64,000 bases of DNA. Source: Sphingobacteriales bacterium (GTDB lineage Bacteria; Bacteroidota; Bacteroidia; Sphingobacteriales; Sphingobacteriaceae). Every line of letters begins with the position of its first letter. The stretch's first letter is position 1. The notes under the pieces were generated by a model. That model worked only from the letters and a program-made list of their open reading frames with translations. It did no database searches and had not been told where the DNA came from. This document shows, piece by piece, positions 9,681 to 19,793 of the stretch. The translations under genes were made by a program, and so were the position numbers. The stretch lies in NCBI GenBank assembly GCA_014763615.1, contig JACXVB010000016.1:1-64000 (forward strand). The letters are read 5' to 3'.

Positions 9681-10067
9681 TTAAGCCACAGAACCGCTAA
9701 ATAGGCTAAATAAAATAACGGTTAAAACAATTAAAGTTATCAAAACATAGAGATAATCCTTTTCTAAAATAAATCCAACCACAGAAAGAATAATTCTTGC
9801 TATTGGAGTGGCAATTAAAACTAATAAACCTAATTGTATGATTGCTCTGCTATGGAAACCTTTCGCATCATTTAAAATACTTTTTAAATTGATGAGATTA
9901 GCTGGCTCTCCACTAAAATGTGTATAATGAGGTTGTTGGTTTCCGAATTTGATGAGGTACAAAATTCCGCCAATCATCACTATAAAAGCAGATAGCAATA
10001 CACCATAGCGTAATAATGTGCCCATCATTACTTCTAAGTTTTTATCGGTAAGTTTATCCTGCTTCAT
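9681..10067 (-). CDS. DUF1634 membrane protein
   Basis: This 128-residue protein has three hydrophobic segments (about 15-38, 73-95 and 102-124). It resembles DUF1634 proteins, which are almost always encoded next to a TauE/SafE-like permease, as here. The start ATG overlaps the stop of the upstream permease gene (ATGA), so the two are translationally coupled and probably act together in the inner membrane. Its biochemical role is not known. Identification relies on the topology, the segment LLRYGVLLSAFIVMIGG and the neighbour. Confidence 0.75.
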   Translation of the reverse strand: MKQDKLTDKNLEVMMGTLLRYGVLLSAFIVMIGGILYLIKFGNQQPHYTHFSGEPANLINLKSILNDAKGFHSRAIIQLGLLVLIATPIARIILSVVGFILEKDYLYVLITLIVLTVILFSLFSGSVA

Positions 10068-10906
10068 ATTTTCCCAGTAAATCCGTTATAAATCATTTGA
10101 AAAGCCAAAAATATAATCACCGCAGCGAAAAGAATTCGTAAAAATTTAGTTCCGGAGCTCACCAACAATTTAGACCCTACAAAAGCTCCCACTAAAACAC
10201 CAATTACAACCGGCATTGATAATCCCGGATCAATGTATCCTCTTTCAAGATAAACTCCTGCACTTGCTGCGGCAGTTACACCAATCATGAAATTGCTAGT
10301 GGTGGTAGAAACTTTAAAGGGTAAACGCATAAAATTATCCATCGCTATAACTTTTAAAGCTCCTGAACCAATTCCGAGTAAACCCGAAACTAAACCAGCC
10401 ACCATCATCATTAAAAAACCACTTATTACCTTCGCCACTCCGTAAGGAATCTCTTTTCCCTTTTCATTAGGATAAGTACCGTTCAATTTTAGCCATTTGC
10501 CTAATTTACCTGAATTTGCAGGATTTAATATGATTTCTTCTTTGTGTTTAAAAGATACTACTGCAGAAAGAAGCAAAATGAATCCAAAAACAATAGCTAT
10601 GTAGCTGGTTGTAGTATAGGCCGCTAAAATAGCTCCTAAAACAGCACCTACAGTGGTTGCTATTTCTAAAAACATTCCAATTCTGATGTTAGAAATTCCC
10701 TCACGCACATAAGCCGCCGCTGCACCAGATGAGGTGGCGATGACGGATATCAGCGAAGCACCAATAGCATAGCGTATATCAATTTGAAAGATTAAAGTAA
10801 GCATGGGGATAATGATAACACCGCCACCTAAACCTGTTAAAGAGCCTAATAATCCGGCTATGAAAGAGCCAAGAAGAAGAATTAATGTGAATGATAATAT
10901 GGTCAT
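10064..10906 (-). CDS. TauE/SafE family sulfite/anion exporter-like permease
   Basis: This 280-residue protein has about eight transmembrane helices arranged as two repeats, each beginning with a glycine-rich turn. The first is GSLTGLGGGVIIIPML near residue 22, and the second is SGLLGIGSGALKV near 175. This is the TauE/SafE (DUF81) pattern. Members move sulfite, sulfoacetate or other small anions; the substrate here is unknown. It is co-translated with the DUF1634 protein downstream. A 16-nt gap separates it from the hypothetical gene upstream. Confidence 0.85.
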   Translation of the reverse strand: MTILSFTLILLLGSFIAGLLGSLTGLGGGVIIIPMLTLIFQIDIRYAIGASLISVIATSSGAAAAYVREGISNIRIGMFLEIATTVGAVLGAILAAYTTTSYIAIVFGFILLLSAVVSFKHKEEIILNPANSGKLGKWLKLNGTYPNEKGKEIPYGVAKVISGFLMMMVAGLVSGLLGIGSGALKVIAMDNFMRLPFKVSTTTSNFMIGVTAAASAGVYLERGYIDPGLSMPVVIGVLVGAFVGSKLLVSSGTKFLRILFAAVIIFLAFQMIYNGFTGKI

Positions 10907-10922
10907 TGTTTTGTAAGTAATT

Positions 10923-11330
10923 TTACTCCCCTATCATTACTCCTGGTTTGTTTAAAAAAGGTATTTTTATGAAATTAGAATCAACAATGCTTTCGGGTAA
11001 GAAAATAAATTTTTTATCATAAATCTCTTTTTCAATATAATAGCTAACCCAATATTCATTATTCAATCCAAAAACGGCTTCATCAATAGCTTCAATTTTG
11101 GCGTAATCTTTAGCACCTACAGTGGGTATCATGTGTCTTAAGGTAGATGTTTTTACATCTTCTCCATTTCTAATACCATAACCATTAGAAGTAATTAATA
11201 CTGTTTCTATTGCCGTATCTTTAAGATTGATTAAATAAACGTTCCATGATTTGCTGTTCGGAGTTTCTGTTTCTAATACTACTGCGATAGCTATTTCTTC
11301 AACAATATTTTCCGGAAGATCCTTTTTCAT
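10923..11330 (-). CDS. Hypothetical protein, 135 aa
   Basis: No family is recognised. The protein is acidic and predicted soluble, with mostly beta-strand patterns (IAIAVVLETE, WNVYLINL, AVFGLNNEYWVSYYI) and no signal peptide or cysteine. It sits between topA (8 nt after the topA stop) and the TauE-like permease on the same strand, so it is probably part of a topA-initiated or permease transcript. Codon use looks like the neighbours. The reading frame is convincing because of tight packing on both sides. Confidence 0.7.
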   Translation of the reverse strand: MKKDLPENIVEEIAIAVVLETETPNSKSWNVYLINLKDTAIETVLITSNGYGIRNGEDVKTSTLRHMIPTVGAKDYAKIEAIDEAVFGLNNEYWVSYYIEKEIYDKKFIFLPESIVDSNFIKIPFLNKPGVMIGE

Positions 11331-11338
11331 GAACTAAT

Positions 11339-13879
11339 TTATTTCTTTTTAGCTGTCTTTTTTATGGATTTACTTTTACTTTCAAAGGCATCTGGAACTT
11401 GCTCGGTAATCAGTTTTTTTACTTCTTCCAAATCTATTGCTTTTAATTCTTCTGCTGTGAATTTTTGCTGAGTTGCTGGGTTTTTCCCTAGTTTTAACAT
11501 TTGCTTACCAAAACGAATAAATGGGCCCCATCGTCCATTTTCTATGGCAATTTTTTCTTTTTCCCATTGCTGGATATACCGATTGGCTTCCTTCTCTATT
11601 TTAGCTGATATTAATTCGTCTATTTCTTTTTGAGATAGATTCTCAAAATCATACCTCGCAGGCACATTGATAAATAAATCTTTCCATTTTAAGAAAGGTC
11701 CAAACCTACCTTTGCCTTTTGTAACTGGCTCGCCTTTAAAACTGGCAACTGGTGCATCGGCTTCAATTTTTTCAATAATAATTTCGGCGGCTCTGGCATC
11801 GTCAACTGTTAAAGGATCTTCATTTTTAGGGATAGAAATAAAAGTATCTCCCCATTTAACATAAGGCCCAAACCTCCCTACACCTACGGAAACTTCTTTG
11901 CCTTTAAAATCATTTAAAGAGAAAGGAAGTTTAAATAAATCTAATGCCTCCTCCAATTTTACTGATTCTATAGATTGAGATTTTAATAAACTGGCATAAA
12001 TAGGTTTGGCTTCATCATCTGCCTCTCCAATTTGAATCATCGGACCAAATTTCCCAACTCTGGCATAAACATTTTTTCCAGATTTTGGATCAACACCTAG
12101 CAGACGCTCGCCACTAGCTCTATCTGCATTTGCTAAGGTATCTTCTACTTCCAAATGAAATGGCTTATAGAAGTTTTTTAACATGGTTGTCCACTCTTTT
12201 AAACCATGGGCTATCTCGTCAAATTCTTTCTCTACGTTGGCGGTAAAATGGAAATCAACGATGCCTTTAAAATGTTCCACCAAAAAATCATTCACTACAG
12301 CGCCGATATCCATGGGGAAAAGTTTTCCTTTTTCTGCTCCTGTAATTTCTGTTTTTTGTTGTTTCTTGATTTCACCTTTTTTTAAGGTTAAAACCTGATA
12401 ATTTCTTGGTTTTCCTTCGCGATCTTCTTTCACCACATAACCACGATTTTGTACTGTAGAAATGGTTGGGGCATAAGTAGAAGGGCGACCAATTCCTAAT
12501 TCTTCTAGCTTTTTCACCAAAGCTGCTTCAGAATATCTAGCGGGTGGGCGAGAAAAACGCTCTGTAGCGTTCATTTCTTCTAAATTTACAGTTTGTCCTT
12601 TGGCTAAAGGAGGTAAAATGGTATTGTCTGATTTTTCATCCAAATTATCAGCTTCCTCATCCGTATCTTCTAAATAAACTTTTAAAAAGCCATCAAATTT
12701 AATCACTTCTCCACTAGCCGTTAATTCTTCATTTCTGGTACTGATACCGATTTTAGCGGTGGTTTTTTCGATTTGCGCTTCACTCATTTGCGAAGCGATA
12801 GATCTTTTCCAAATCAACTCATATAAACGCTTCTCTGATGCATCACCATCATGTAAAGTATGCCATTCAAAATGCGTAGGACGAATAGCTTCGTGAGCTT
12901 CTTGTGCACTAGCTGATTTGGTTTTGAATTTTCTTGGCTCTAAATATTTATCGCCATAGGCTGATTTAATCTCTTTTGCTGCGGCTTCTAAGGCAGTATC
13001 TGATAAGTTTACCGAATCCGTTCTCATGTAGGTGATTTTACCGGTTTCATAGAGTTTCTGCGCTACTGTCATGGTTCTAGAAACTGAGAACCCCAATTTT
13101 CTACTGGCCTCTTGCTGAAGGGTAGAAGTGGTAAATGGTGCTGCCGGATTTCTTTTTAAAGGTTTTACATCAAGTGAATTGACTTTAAATATAGCCGAAC
13201 GGCAAGCTTCTAAAAAGCTTTGAGCATCAGCTTCTTTATCAAATTTAGAAGAAAGTTCAGCTTTAAATAATTCTTTTTTATCTGTTGAGAAAATAGCCAC
13301 TACTCTAAAAGCAGCAACACTTTCAAAAGCGTTGATTTCTCTTTCTCTATCTACAATTAAACGAACAGCTACAGACTGCACTCTTCCTGCGGATAGGGAA
13401 GGTTTTACTTTTTTCCATAAAACTGGTGAAAGTTCGAAACCCACTAATCTATCTAAAACTCTTCTGGCTTGTTGCGCATTTACCAAATCGTAATTGATTT
13501 TTCTTGGATTTTCTATCGCCTTTAAAATTGCGGGTTTAGTAATCTCATGAAAAACGATTCTTTTGGTATTTTCTTCTTTTAAACCTAACGACTCATACAA
13601 ATGCCAAGAAATGGCTTCTCCTTCACGGTCCTCATCGGATGCAAGCCATATAGTCTCCGCACTTTTAGCCAATTTCTTTAGCTCACTTACTAGTTGTTTC
13701 TTATCCGGTGAGATTTCATAATGCTGTTTGAAGTCATTATTTACCTCAATAGCGCTGTCATCCTTCTTGAGATCACGAATATGTCCGTAACTGGATTTTA
13801 CTAAAAAGTCTTTTCCAAGGTATCCTTCAATGGTTTTGGCTTTCGCTGGTGATTCTACAATAAGTAAGTTTTTAGCCAT
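11339..13879 (-). CDS. topA: DNA topoisomerase I (type IA)
   Basis: This 846-residue enzyme relaxes negative supercoils. The Toprim domain (about 1-120) begins NLLIVESPAKAKTIEGYLG and has the acidic motif SDEDREGEA at 81-89. The catalytic tyrosine is Y284 in KITYMRTDSVNLS. The core domain continues to about 570, with ARYSEAALVKKLEELGIGRPSTYA near 455-478. The C-terminal third has repeated GRFGP-containing units (VGKFGPMIQ, VGRFGPYVKW, KGRFGPFLKW, NGRWGPFIRF). These are the TopA C-terminal repeats that replace zinc fingers in Bacteroidota. A lysine-rich tail ends the protein. Length and domain order are normal. Confidence 0.95.
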   Translation of the reverse strand: MAKNLLIVESPAKAKTIEGYLGKDFLVKSSYGHIRDLKKDDSAIEVNNDFKQHYEISPDKKQLVSELKKLAKSAETIWLASDEDREGEAISWHLYESLGLKEENTKRIVFHEITKPAILKAIENPRKINYDLVNAQQARRVLDRLVGFELSPVLWKKVKPSLSAGRVQSVAVRLIVDREREINAFESVAAFRVVAIFSTDKKELFKAELSSKFDKEADAQSFLEACRSAIFKVNSLDVKPLKRNPAAPFTTSTLQQEASRKLGFSVSRTMTVAQKLYETGKITYMRTDSVNLSDTALEAAAKEIKSAYGDKYLEPRKFKTKSASAQEAHEAIRPTHFEWHTLHDGDASEKRLYELIWKRSIASQMSEAQIEKTTAKIGISTRNEELTASGEVIKFDGFLKVYLEDTDEEADNLDEKSDNTILPPLAKGQTVNLEEMNATERFSRPPARYSEAALVKKLEELGIGRPSTYAPTISTVQNRGYVVKEDREGKPRNYQVLTLKKGEIKKQQKTEITGAEKGKLFPMDIGAVVNDFLVEHFKGIVDFHFTANVEKEFDEIAHGLKEWTTMLKNFYKPFHLEVEDTLANADRASGERLLGVDPKSGKNVYARVGKFGPMIQIGEADDEAKPIYASLLKSQSIESVKLEEALDLFKLPFSLNDFKGKEVSVGVGRFGPYVKWGDTFISIPKNEDPLTVDDARAAEIIIEKIEADAPVASFKGEPVTKGKGRFGPFLKWKDLFINVPARYDFENLSQKEIDELISAKIEKEANRYIQQWEKEKIAIENGRWGPFIRFGKQMLKLGKNPATQQKFTAEELKAIDLEEVKKLITEQVPDAFESKSKSIKKTAKKK

Positions 13880-13981
13880 TCAGATTAGATTTTTAACGCA
13901 AATAAAGGATAATAAATTTAGTAATCCCAAATTTAAAAGGATTTAAAACAAATTTCTCTAACAGTAATGGGAGTGATTTTG

Positions 13982-14656
13982 TTATTTAAAACTTTTAATC
14001 TTCAAGGAATAAACATAACCATTGGTGATTTTTCCGGAATTGATATCTTTATCTATAGCGCTAACTTCCTTTTGTACCAAGCCTACGTTTCTGGCATAAG
14101 TAGCGTTTACTATATCTTCCCTGATTAAGTTAGATTCGTCGATTTCCTTTACCACGATGGTAGAATCAAAATGGAGATTATTGATGGTTAAAGAAGCAAC
14201 ATCATCATTAATAATATAATCTTGCTCGCCTAAAGTATTTTTAGAATTTCCATTCCAAACAGCACCCGCAATAGGAGGGAAAATGATGCGTATAAATCGC
14301 TGATTATCTATAAATTCTTCTCCGTCTCTTAAATTTTTATTTCTGCTAAATACCTTTTGGATTACCCAGAGCGAGGTACTATCTGTTCTTTTGTAACGCT
14401 CTATTCTATAATTGGTATTACCCGCTAAATCCACGAAAGTGTTTGTAATGCTATCCTTAATTTCAAATTGATAATTTACCCTGGTATTGCTAAAATTACT
14501 GTATGCGGTAGAGTCAACATCATAAATAAAAACAGCACCTATCGTGAGCGGATAATAATTACTTTCTAAATCTATTGCTGGAGCGTAGGTTTCTTTGTTA
14601 CATGCCGTAAAAAACAAGCTACCGAAGAGTGTAAAAAGAAAAATTCGCTGCCACAT
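13982..14656 (-). CDS. Hypothetical lipoprotein
   Basis: This 224-residue protein has a lipoprotein signal peptide with lipobox FFTAC (Cys19). The mature part is beta-rich and begins with an ESNYYPLTIGAVFIYDVDSTAYS-like opening, a pattern common to Bacteroidota lipoproteins of unknown function that sit in the outer membrane or periplasm. No catalytic motif is visible. It lies between mnmA and topA on the same strand, 40 nt after mnmA stops. A separate transcript is possible but no promoter was recognised. Confidence 0.8.
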   Translation of the reverse strand: MWQRIFLFTLFGSLFFTACNKETYAPAIDLESNYYPLTIGAVFIYDVDSTAYSNFSNTRVNYQFEIKDSITNTFVDLAGNTNYRIERYKRTDSTSLWVIQKVFSRNKNLRDGEEFIDNQRFIRIIFPPIAGAVWNGNSKNTLGEQDYIINDDVASLTINNLHFDSTIVVKEIDESNLIREDIVNATYARNVGLVQKEVSAIDKDINSGKITNGYVYSLKIKSFK

Positions 14657-14696
14657 GGAGCGAATTTAATATTTAAGCTTGATGTTTAAAGAAATA

Positions 14697-15785
14697 TTAC
14701 ATCAAAAATCCACCGCCTAATAAATCATTACCTTCATAAAACACCGCAGATTGCCCGGGAGCAATTCCAGAAACTGCATGGTGGAAATCCACTTTCATGT
14801 TTTCGCCAATTTGTTGAATATGACTCATGGCTCCAGCATCTTTATACCTAATTTTGGTAATAGCTTCTAAAGGCTCATGGATAGATTCGTACTTTATCAG
14901 ATTCACATTTCTTACCATCGCTTCCGTTCTTTGTAATTCATCCTCTGTACCTAAAACCACGGTATTACTCTCTGGTAAAATTTGAGTCACAAACATCGGA
15001 TGGCCAAAAGCCACGCCTAAACCACGTCTTTGCCCAATGGTATAAAAAGGATAACCCTTGTGTTTTCCTACTTTAGTGCCATCAGTTAACACAAAATCTC
15101 CACCATCCACCTTGGTCTCTAATTCTGGAACACGATGTTTTAAAAAGGCTCTATAATCGTTATCGGGAACAAAACAAATTTCATAGCTTTCGCTCTTATT
15201 CGCTAATTCTTGTTGTCCCATATCCAAAGCCATTTGTCTGATTTCTGATTTAGTAAAAGAACCTAAGGGGAAACGAGTTCTTGCTAAATTGCGTTGAGAA
15301 ACGCCCCAAAGCACATAAGATTGATCTTTATTTTCGTCTTTACCTTTAGAAATCACGTATCTTCCATTGTCTTGTAAACGGATGTTTGCATAATGGCCAG
15401 TTGCAATAAACTCGCAATCCAGTTTGTCAGCTCTTTTAAGCAGCGCTTCCCATTTGATGTGTGTATTACATAATACACAAGGGTTTGGCGTACGTCCGGC
15501 TAAATATTCGTCCACAAAATTATCAATCACAAAATCGCCAAATTCATCACGGATATCCAAAATGTAATGTGGCATTCCGTAACCAACAGCCAATGAGCGG
15601 GCATCGTTAATCGAATCTAAGCTACAACAGCCGGTTTCTTTAACGTTTGCACCAGAAGAAGCATAATCCCAAGTTTTCATGGTTAGTCCAATTACCTCGT
15701 AACCTTGCTCATGCAACATTACGGCAGCAACAGAACTATCCACACCACCACTCATCGCTACTAAAATTCTTCCGTGTTTACTCAT
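14697..15785 (-). CDS. mnmA: tRNA-specific 2-thiouridylase MnmA
   Basis: This 362-residue enzyme thiolates U34 of tRNA-Lys, -Glu and -Gln. The ATP pyrophosphatase P-loop SGGVDSS is at residues 12-18. The two catalytic cysteines are visible in NPCVLCNTHIKW near residue 103 and YEICFVPDNDY near 205. The motif GQRRGLGVAFG lies near 255, and the C-terminal beta-barrel ends in AVFYEGNDLLGGGFLM. It matches bacterial MnmA in length. The upstream intergenic region holds a dispersed repeat (15943-16020). Confidence 0.95.
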   Translation of the reverse strand: MSKHGRILVAMSGGVDSSVAAVMLHEQGYEVIGLTMKTWDYASSGANVKETGCCSLDSINDARSLAVGYGMPHYILDIRDEFGDFVIDNFVDEYLAGRTPNPCVLCNTHIKWEALLKRADKLDCEFIATGHYANIRLQDNGRYVISKGKDENKDQSYVLWGVSQRNLARTRFPLGSFTKSEIRQMALDMGQQELANKSESYEICFVPDNDYRAFLKHRVPELETKVDGGDFVLTDGTKVGKHKGYPFYTIGQRRGLGVAFGHPMFVTQILPESNTVVLGTEDELQRTEAMVRNVNLIKYESIHEPLEAITKIRYKDAGAMSHIQQIGENMKVDFHHAVSGIAPGQSAVFYEGNDLLGGGFLM

Positions 15786-15942
15786 TTCTTGCTCTTTAAA
15801 AACGCTACAAAGATAAATCTTAAATTTCGGATAGGGAAGGAGAGGTCGTCAGCGAGGTGTAAGAATTAGGTAGGAGAGTATGAGGTTGTAGGTTTTAAGT
15901 TTTAGGTGGAAAGTATTTTGTGAAGAATGAAATATTTCGTTT

Positions 15943-16020
15943 GGGCGTTCGGGCAGGCTATCCGCTCATACTGCTTCAGGCATTAGCCACAAGGCTGGTA
16001 TCCGCTGCTATCCTTAACGC
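15943..16020. repeat. Dispersed intergenic repeat (GGGCGT...CTATCC...AACGC type)
   Basis: This 78-bp block, in an otherwise gene-free 303-bp gap (15786-16088), starts GGGCGTTCGGGCAGGCTATC and ends CCGCTGCTATCCTTAACGC. Both ends carry a CTATCC core (GGCTATCCGCT and GCTATCCTTAACGC). It is far more GC-rich than the flanks. The ends match a repeat pattern I know from many Flavobacteriia and Sphingobacteriia genomes, where such copies are scattered between genes. Only one copy is seen in this window. The rest of the gap (15786-15942 and 16021-16088) shows nothing else recognisable. Confidence 0.6.
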
Positions 16021-16088
16021 AAAAAATCGGATAAATGGGGTATTTCTTTAAAGTTAATTAATATTGTAAATCTGATATTTAAGATGTT

Positions 16089-16691
16089 TTAACTAATTAA
16101 TAACTTTAAACTATCTGGTAGGTCTTCATACACGTCAATATCTGATAAAATAGTAGTAGTATCATAGCTGATTTGCAGTTTCTCTAGGGTTTCAGTAGTT
16201 GATTTAAACACCTCGTCTGTGCTCCATTTTACATCTGTAAATAGTTCAGGAATCCATCGGGTTAAACCCAAAAGGTAATAACCACCGTCTTTCGCTGGAC
16301 CGATGACAACCTCCTTATTTTTAAGTTTTTGCATGGCTTCTTCTAGAATTTCTTGAGTTAAATCATAACAATCAGAACCGATGATTAAGATACGCTCATA
16401 TCCTTTCTGGAAAAGCTGTTCAAAAGCATTACTCATTCTGCCTCCTAAATCTGTTTCAACTTGATATGCTGTTTGGTAAATATCATCGCTCCAAGGCATT
16501 TTATAAGGTGTCACTTTGTCATAAAAGAGGTATTTATCAAAATTTAAATCTTTTGTAATCAGATGTGTATGCTCTAAAAGTTCTTGATATACTTTAAGTG
16601 CATTTTCTGCTCCAACCGTCGCCGCTAAACGAGTTTTTGATCTTCCTAATTCGGGATATTTTAAAAATATAATGATGGCTTTATTGTCCAT
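16089..16691 (-). CDS. TIGR04282/DUF2064 family glycosyltransferase-like protein
   Basis: This 200-residue protein has a nucleotide-diphospho-sugar transferase fold. It opens with IIIFLKYPELGRSKTRLA, the family's nucleotide-binding signature, and has IIGSDCYDLT near 98 and GPAKDGGYYLLGL near 123. These features define the DUF2064/TIGR04282 group, some members of which are found next to arsenosugar-type genes. The arsenic cluster in this window is 28 kb away, so no link is claimed. Substrate and product are unknown. The gene appears to be transcribed alone. Confidence 0.8.
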   Translation of the reverse strand: MDNKAIIIFLKYPELGRSKTRLAATVGAENALKVYQELLEHTHLITKDLNFDKYLFYDKVTPYKMPWSDDIYQTAYQVETDLGGRMSNAFEQLFQKGYERILIIGSDCYDLTQEILEEAMQKLKNKEVVIGPAKDGGYYLLGLTRWIPELFTDVKWSTDEVFKSTTETLEKLQISYDTTTILSDIDVYEDLPDSLKLLIS

Positions 16692-16793
16692 ATTGATATT
16701 GTACTTCCTTCAAATAACAATTTATTAGTTAAGAATAGGTATTTATTGGTTTTTAAGTTGATAATTAGAACCCTGTATTTTTGCCATTACTAC

Positions 16794-16928
16794 TTATTTA
16801 TTGTGGACTGTTTGTGCTGTTTGAATTGCTTTAATATGTCTGATTTTAAACTTATCAACTGCTGGTACACTGAATTCTGCTGGTATATGATAAGTATTTA
16901 TTTTTGATGCTAATAATTCTAAATCCAT
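16794..16928 (-). CDS. Possible small protein, 44 aa
   Basis: This is an ATG-to-TAA frame on the minus strand inside the 476-bp gap between the DUF2064 gene and alaS. The translation begins MDLELLASKINTYHIPAEFS and ends QTAQTVHNK. The composition resembles a real protein, with FSVPAVDKFKIRHIKAIQTA as an amphipathic stretch. No family is recognised, and no ribosome-binding site is expected in this phylum. It could be a gene remnant. The remainder of the gap (16692-16793 and 16929-17153) holds no feature I can name. Confidence 0.3.
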   Translation of the reverse strand: MDLELLASKINTYHIPAEFSVPAVDKFKIRHIKAIQTAQTVHNK

Positions 16929-17153
16929 GTCGTTAAGCTATTAATTTTTATAGGAAATATAAAGAATTAAGCATAGCCCCCACAAATAAAACTAGGAAAA
17001 TTTGGGTATCACCAAGAAAGTGAAAATTGTTAATTAATGAATTAAAAGTTAACAGTTTTATAATCTTTCATAAATCACCCTGTTTTCTGACGACTGACTT
17101 GGTATCATCAATTTGGATTTAATTTTTCAACTTTAAACTCTGCTCAATCTCCT

Positions 17154-17161
17154 TATATTTG
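17154..17161 (+). promoter_or_regulatory. Candidate -7 box for alaS
   Basis: TATATTTG is an exact match to the Bacteroidota -7 consensus TAnnTTTG and ends 6 nt before the alaS ATG at 17168. No clear TTTG -33 box is seen at the usual distance. If used, the transcript would start at or next to the start codon (leaderless). Confidence 0.4.
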
Positions 17162-17167
17162 CTGGCT

Positions 17168-19783
17168 ATGACCGCTAAAGAAATTCGCCAACAATTTTTA
17201 GACTTTTTTGAATCAAAGGGACATCAAATCGTTCCATCAGCACCCATTGTGGTAAAAAACGACCCTACATTGATGTTCACTAATGCCGGGATGAATCAAT
17301 TTAAAGATTTGTTTTTGGGCGAAGCGGTCATCAAATACTCACGTGTAGCAGACACACAACGTTGTTTACGGGTTTCGGGTAAGCATAATGATTTAGAAGA
17401 GGTTGGGATTGATACCTATCACCACACCATGTTTGAGATGTTGGGCAACTGGAGTTTTGGGGACCCTGCCCGTACGGCTGGCGGGTACTTTAAAAAGGAA
17501 GCCATAGCTTGGAGCTGGGAACTATTGACAGAAGTTTACAAACTGCCAAAAGATAGGTTATATGTCACCATTTTTGAAGGTGATGAGCATGAGGGTTTAC
17601 CTAAAGATCAGGAAGCTTTTGAGGAGTGGAAAAAGTTTGTTCCAGAGGAGCGTATTTTACTCGGAAATAAGAAGGATAATTTTTGGGAAATGGGCGAAAC
17701 GGGTCCTTGTGGACCTTGTTCTGAAATTCATTTTGATAGTCGTTCTGATGAGGAGCGAGCCAAAGTGAATGGTGCAACTTTGGTAAATGCAGACGACCCT
17801 TTGGTGATTGAGATTTGGAATAACGTTTTCATGCAATTCAATCGCCAAAAGGATGGAACATTAAAAGCTTTACCTGCCAAACATGTAGATACTGGGATGG
17901 GCTTTGAGCGTTTGGTAAGGGTAATTCAAGGAAAAACTTCTAATTACGATACGGATGTTTTCCAACCGATGATTCAGTTTGTTGCTGAAAAATGCGGCAT
18001 CGCCTATGGCAAAGAAGAAAAAACAGACATTGCCATGCGGGTAATGGCAGATCATATCCGAGCGATTGCTTTTGCCATTGCAGATGGTCAACTACCATCA
18101 AACAATAAAGCAGGTTATGTGATTCGTCGTATTTTAAGGAGAGCGGTTCGTTATGCTTATCAGTATTTAGGATTTAAAGAGCCATTTTTTAATCAATTGG
18201 TTCCACTTTTAGCGGAGCAGTTTAAAGGTGTTTTTGATGAACTATATAGCCAAAAAGATTTTGTGCAAAAGGTGGTTTTGGAGGAAGAAAGTAGTTTCTT
18301 AAGAACTTTAGAAAACGGCATCAACCGTTTTGAGAAGATGGATGAGATTAGCGGAGAGAAAGCTTTTGAGTTGTATGATACTTTCGGCTTCCCGATAGAT
18401 TTAACGCAGTTAATGGCTCGTGAAAAAGGACTTTCTGTAGATATGAAAGGCTTTGAAGCTGAGCTTCAAAAACAAAAAAACCGTTCCAGAGCAGCAACAG
18501 CTATTGATGCTGGAGATTGGGTAACCGTAAATGAAGGTGAAGAAGTAGAGTTTGTAGGTTATGATGATTTAGAAGCGCATACTCAGATTTTAAAATATCG
18601 TAAAGTAAAAGCCAAAGGAAAAGAGCAATTTCAATTGGTGTTGGATAGAACACCTTTTTATGCCGAAAGCGGCGGTCAGGTAGGCGATACCGGCTTATTG
18701 ATAGGAGAGGGCGAGGAAGTGATCATCACCGATACTAAAAAGGAAAATGGCTTAATCATCCATTTTACAGATGTTTTGCCTCAACATTTGGAAGCTTCTT
18801 TCTTAGCTAAAGTTGATACGCAAAAGAGAATTTTGACTGAGAATAACCACTCGGCTACCCACTTGCTACATGCGGCTTTAAAAATGGTTTTGGGCGAGCA
18901 TGTGAATCAAAAAGGAAGTTTGGTAAATGAGAACGTTTTGCGTTTTGATTTTTCTCATTTCTCTAAAGTTACTGATGAAGAGTTGAAAGAAATTGAAGGC
19001 ATCGTGAATGAGAAAATCAGACAGAATATTGCGCTGAAAGAAGAAAGAAATGTGCCTTATCAACAAGCTTTAAATAGCGGCGTAACGGCTTTGTTTGGCG
19101 AGAAATATGGCGATTTTGTGCGTGTAATTACATTTGATGATCACTATTCAAAAGAATTATGTGGCGGAACGCATGTTCCTGCTACAGGGCAAATCGGTTA
19201 TTTCAAAATTGTTTCAGAAAGTGCGGTAGCAGCTGGCGTTCGCAGAATTGAAGCCATTACTGCTTTAAGGGCTGAAGAATATATTCATGAGCAAGATGAA
19301 TTGATGAAAGCTTTGAAAGAATTGTTGAAAAACCCGAAAGACTTAGCTAAATCTGTAGAAATGCTGTTAGAAGAAAATAATCGCTTAAAAAAAGAAGTAG
19401 AGAAATCCATCATGGAAAAAGCCTCCGGTTTAAAAGATGATTTAAAAGCTAAAGCTCAATCCATTAATGGAATCAATTTTATAGCAGAAACTGTGGTTCT
19501 ACCCAATGCCGAAGCCATCAAGAATTTAGCCTATCAATTAAAAGATGTAGTAGAAAATCTTTACTTGGTTTTAGCCGCAGATATAGATGGAAAACCTTTG
19601 TTAACGGTGATGATTTCAGACAATTTAGTGAAAGAAAAAGGTTTAAATGCCGGAAATATTGTTCGCGAATTAGCTAAAGAAATTCAAGGTGGAGGAGGGG
19701 GGCAGCCGTTCTTTGCTACCGCTGGAGGAAAGAATATTATTGGTTTAGGTGCTGCTTTGGAAAAGGCTAAAACATTTATTTAA
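17168..19783 (+). CDS. alaS: Alanyl-tRNA synthetase
   Basis: This 871-residue class II synthetase charges tRNA-Ala. The catalytic core (about 1-450) has [11 protein letters not shown] and the [12 protein letters not shown] motif. The editing domain has the zinc-site motifs [12 protein letters not shown] and [10 protein letters not shown]. The C-Ala region carries a glycine-rich [15 protein letters not shown] chose ATG 17168 ([19 protein letters not shown]) because this matches the normal N-terminus. The longer frame starts at a TTG at 17159 that overlaps the candidate -7 box. A compound palindromic element separates it from the phosphatase gene downstream. Confidence 0.95.
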   Translation: MTAKEIRQQFLDFFESKGHQIVPSAPIVVKNDPTLMFTNAGMNQFKDLFLGEAVIKYSRVADTQRCLRVSGKHNDLEEVGIDTYHHTMFEMLGNWSFGDPARTAGGYFKKEAIAWSWELLTEVYKLPKDRLYVTIFEGDEHEGLPKDQEAFEEWKKFVPEERILLGNKKDNFWEMGETGPCGPCSEIHFDSRSDEERAKVNGATLVNADDPLVIEIWNNVFMQFNRQKDGTLKALPAKHVDTGMGFERLVRVIQGKTSNYDTDVFQPMIQFVAEKCGIAYGKEEKTDIAMRVMADHIRAIAFAIADGQLPSNNKAGYVIRRILRRAVRYAYQYLGFKEPFFNQLVPLLAEQFKGVFDELYSQKDFVQKVVLEEESSFLRTLENGINRFEKMDEISGEKAFELYDTFGFPIDLTQLMAREKGLSVDMKGFEAELQKQKNRSRAATAIDAGDWVTVNEGEEVEFVGYDDLEAHTQILKYRKVKAKGKEQFQLVLDRTPFYAESGGQVGDTGLLIGEGEEVIITDTKKENGLIIHFTDVLPQHLEASFLAKVDTQKRILTENNHSATHLLHAALKMVLGEHVNQKGSLVNENVLRFDFSHFSKVTDEELKEIEGIVNEKIRQNIALKEERNVPYQQALNSGVTALFGEKYGDFVRVITFDDHYSKELCGGTHVPATGQIGYFKIVSESAVAAGVRRIEAITALRAEEYIHEQDELMKALKELLKNPKDLAKSVEMLLEENNRLKKEVEKSIMEKASGLKDDLKAKAQSINGINFIAETVVLPNAEAIKNLAYQLKDVVENLYLVLAADIDGKPLLTVMISDNLVKEKGLNAGNIVRELAKEIQGGGGGQPFFATAGGKNIIGLGAALEKAKTFI

Positions 19784-19793
19784 AGGTTTTGTC

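Noticed and set aside
10923-11330. Assigning a function to the 135-residue protein next to topA
   Set aside because: No motif or recognisable family; position alone does not support a function.
16692-17160. A tRNA or ncRNA in the large gap before alaS
   Set aside because: No cloverleaf or known RNA motif could be seen; only a possible 44-codon ORF and a -7 box are supported.
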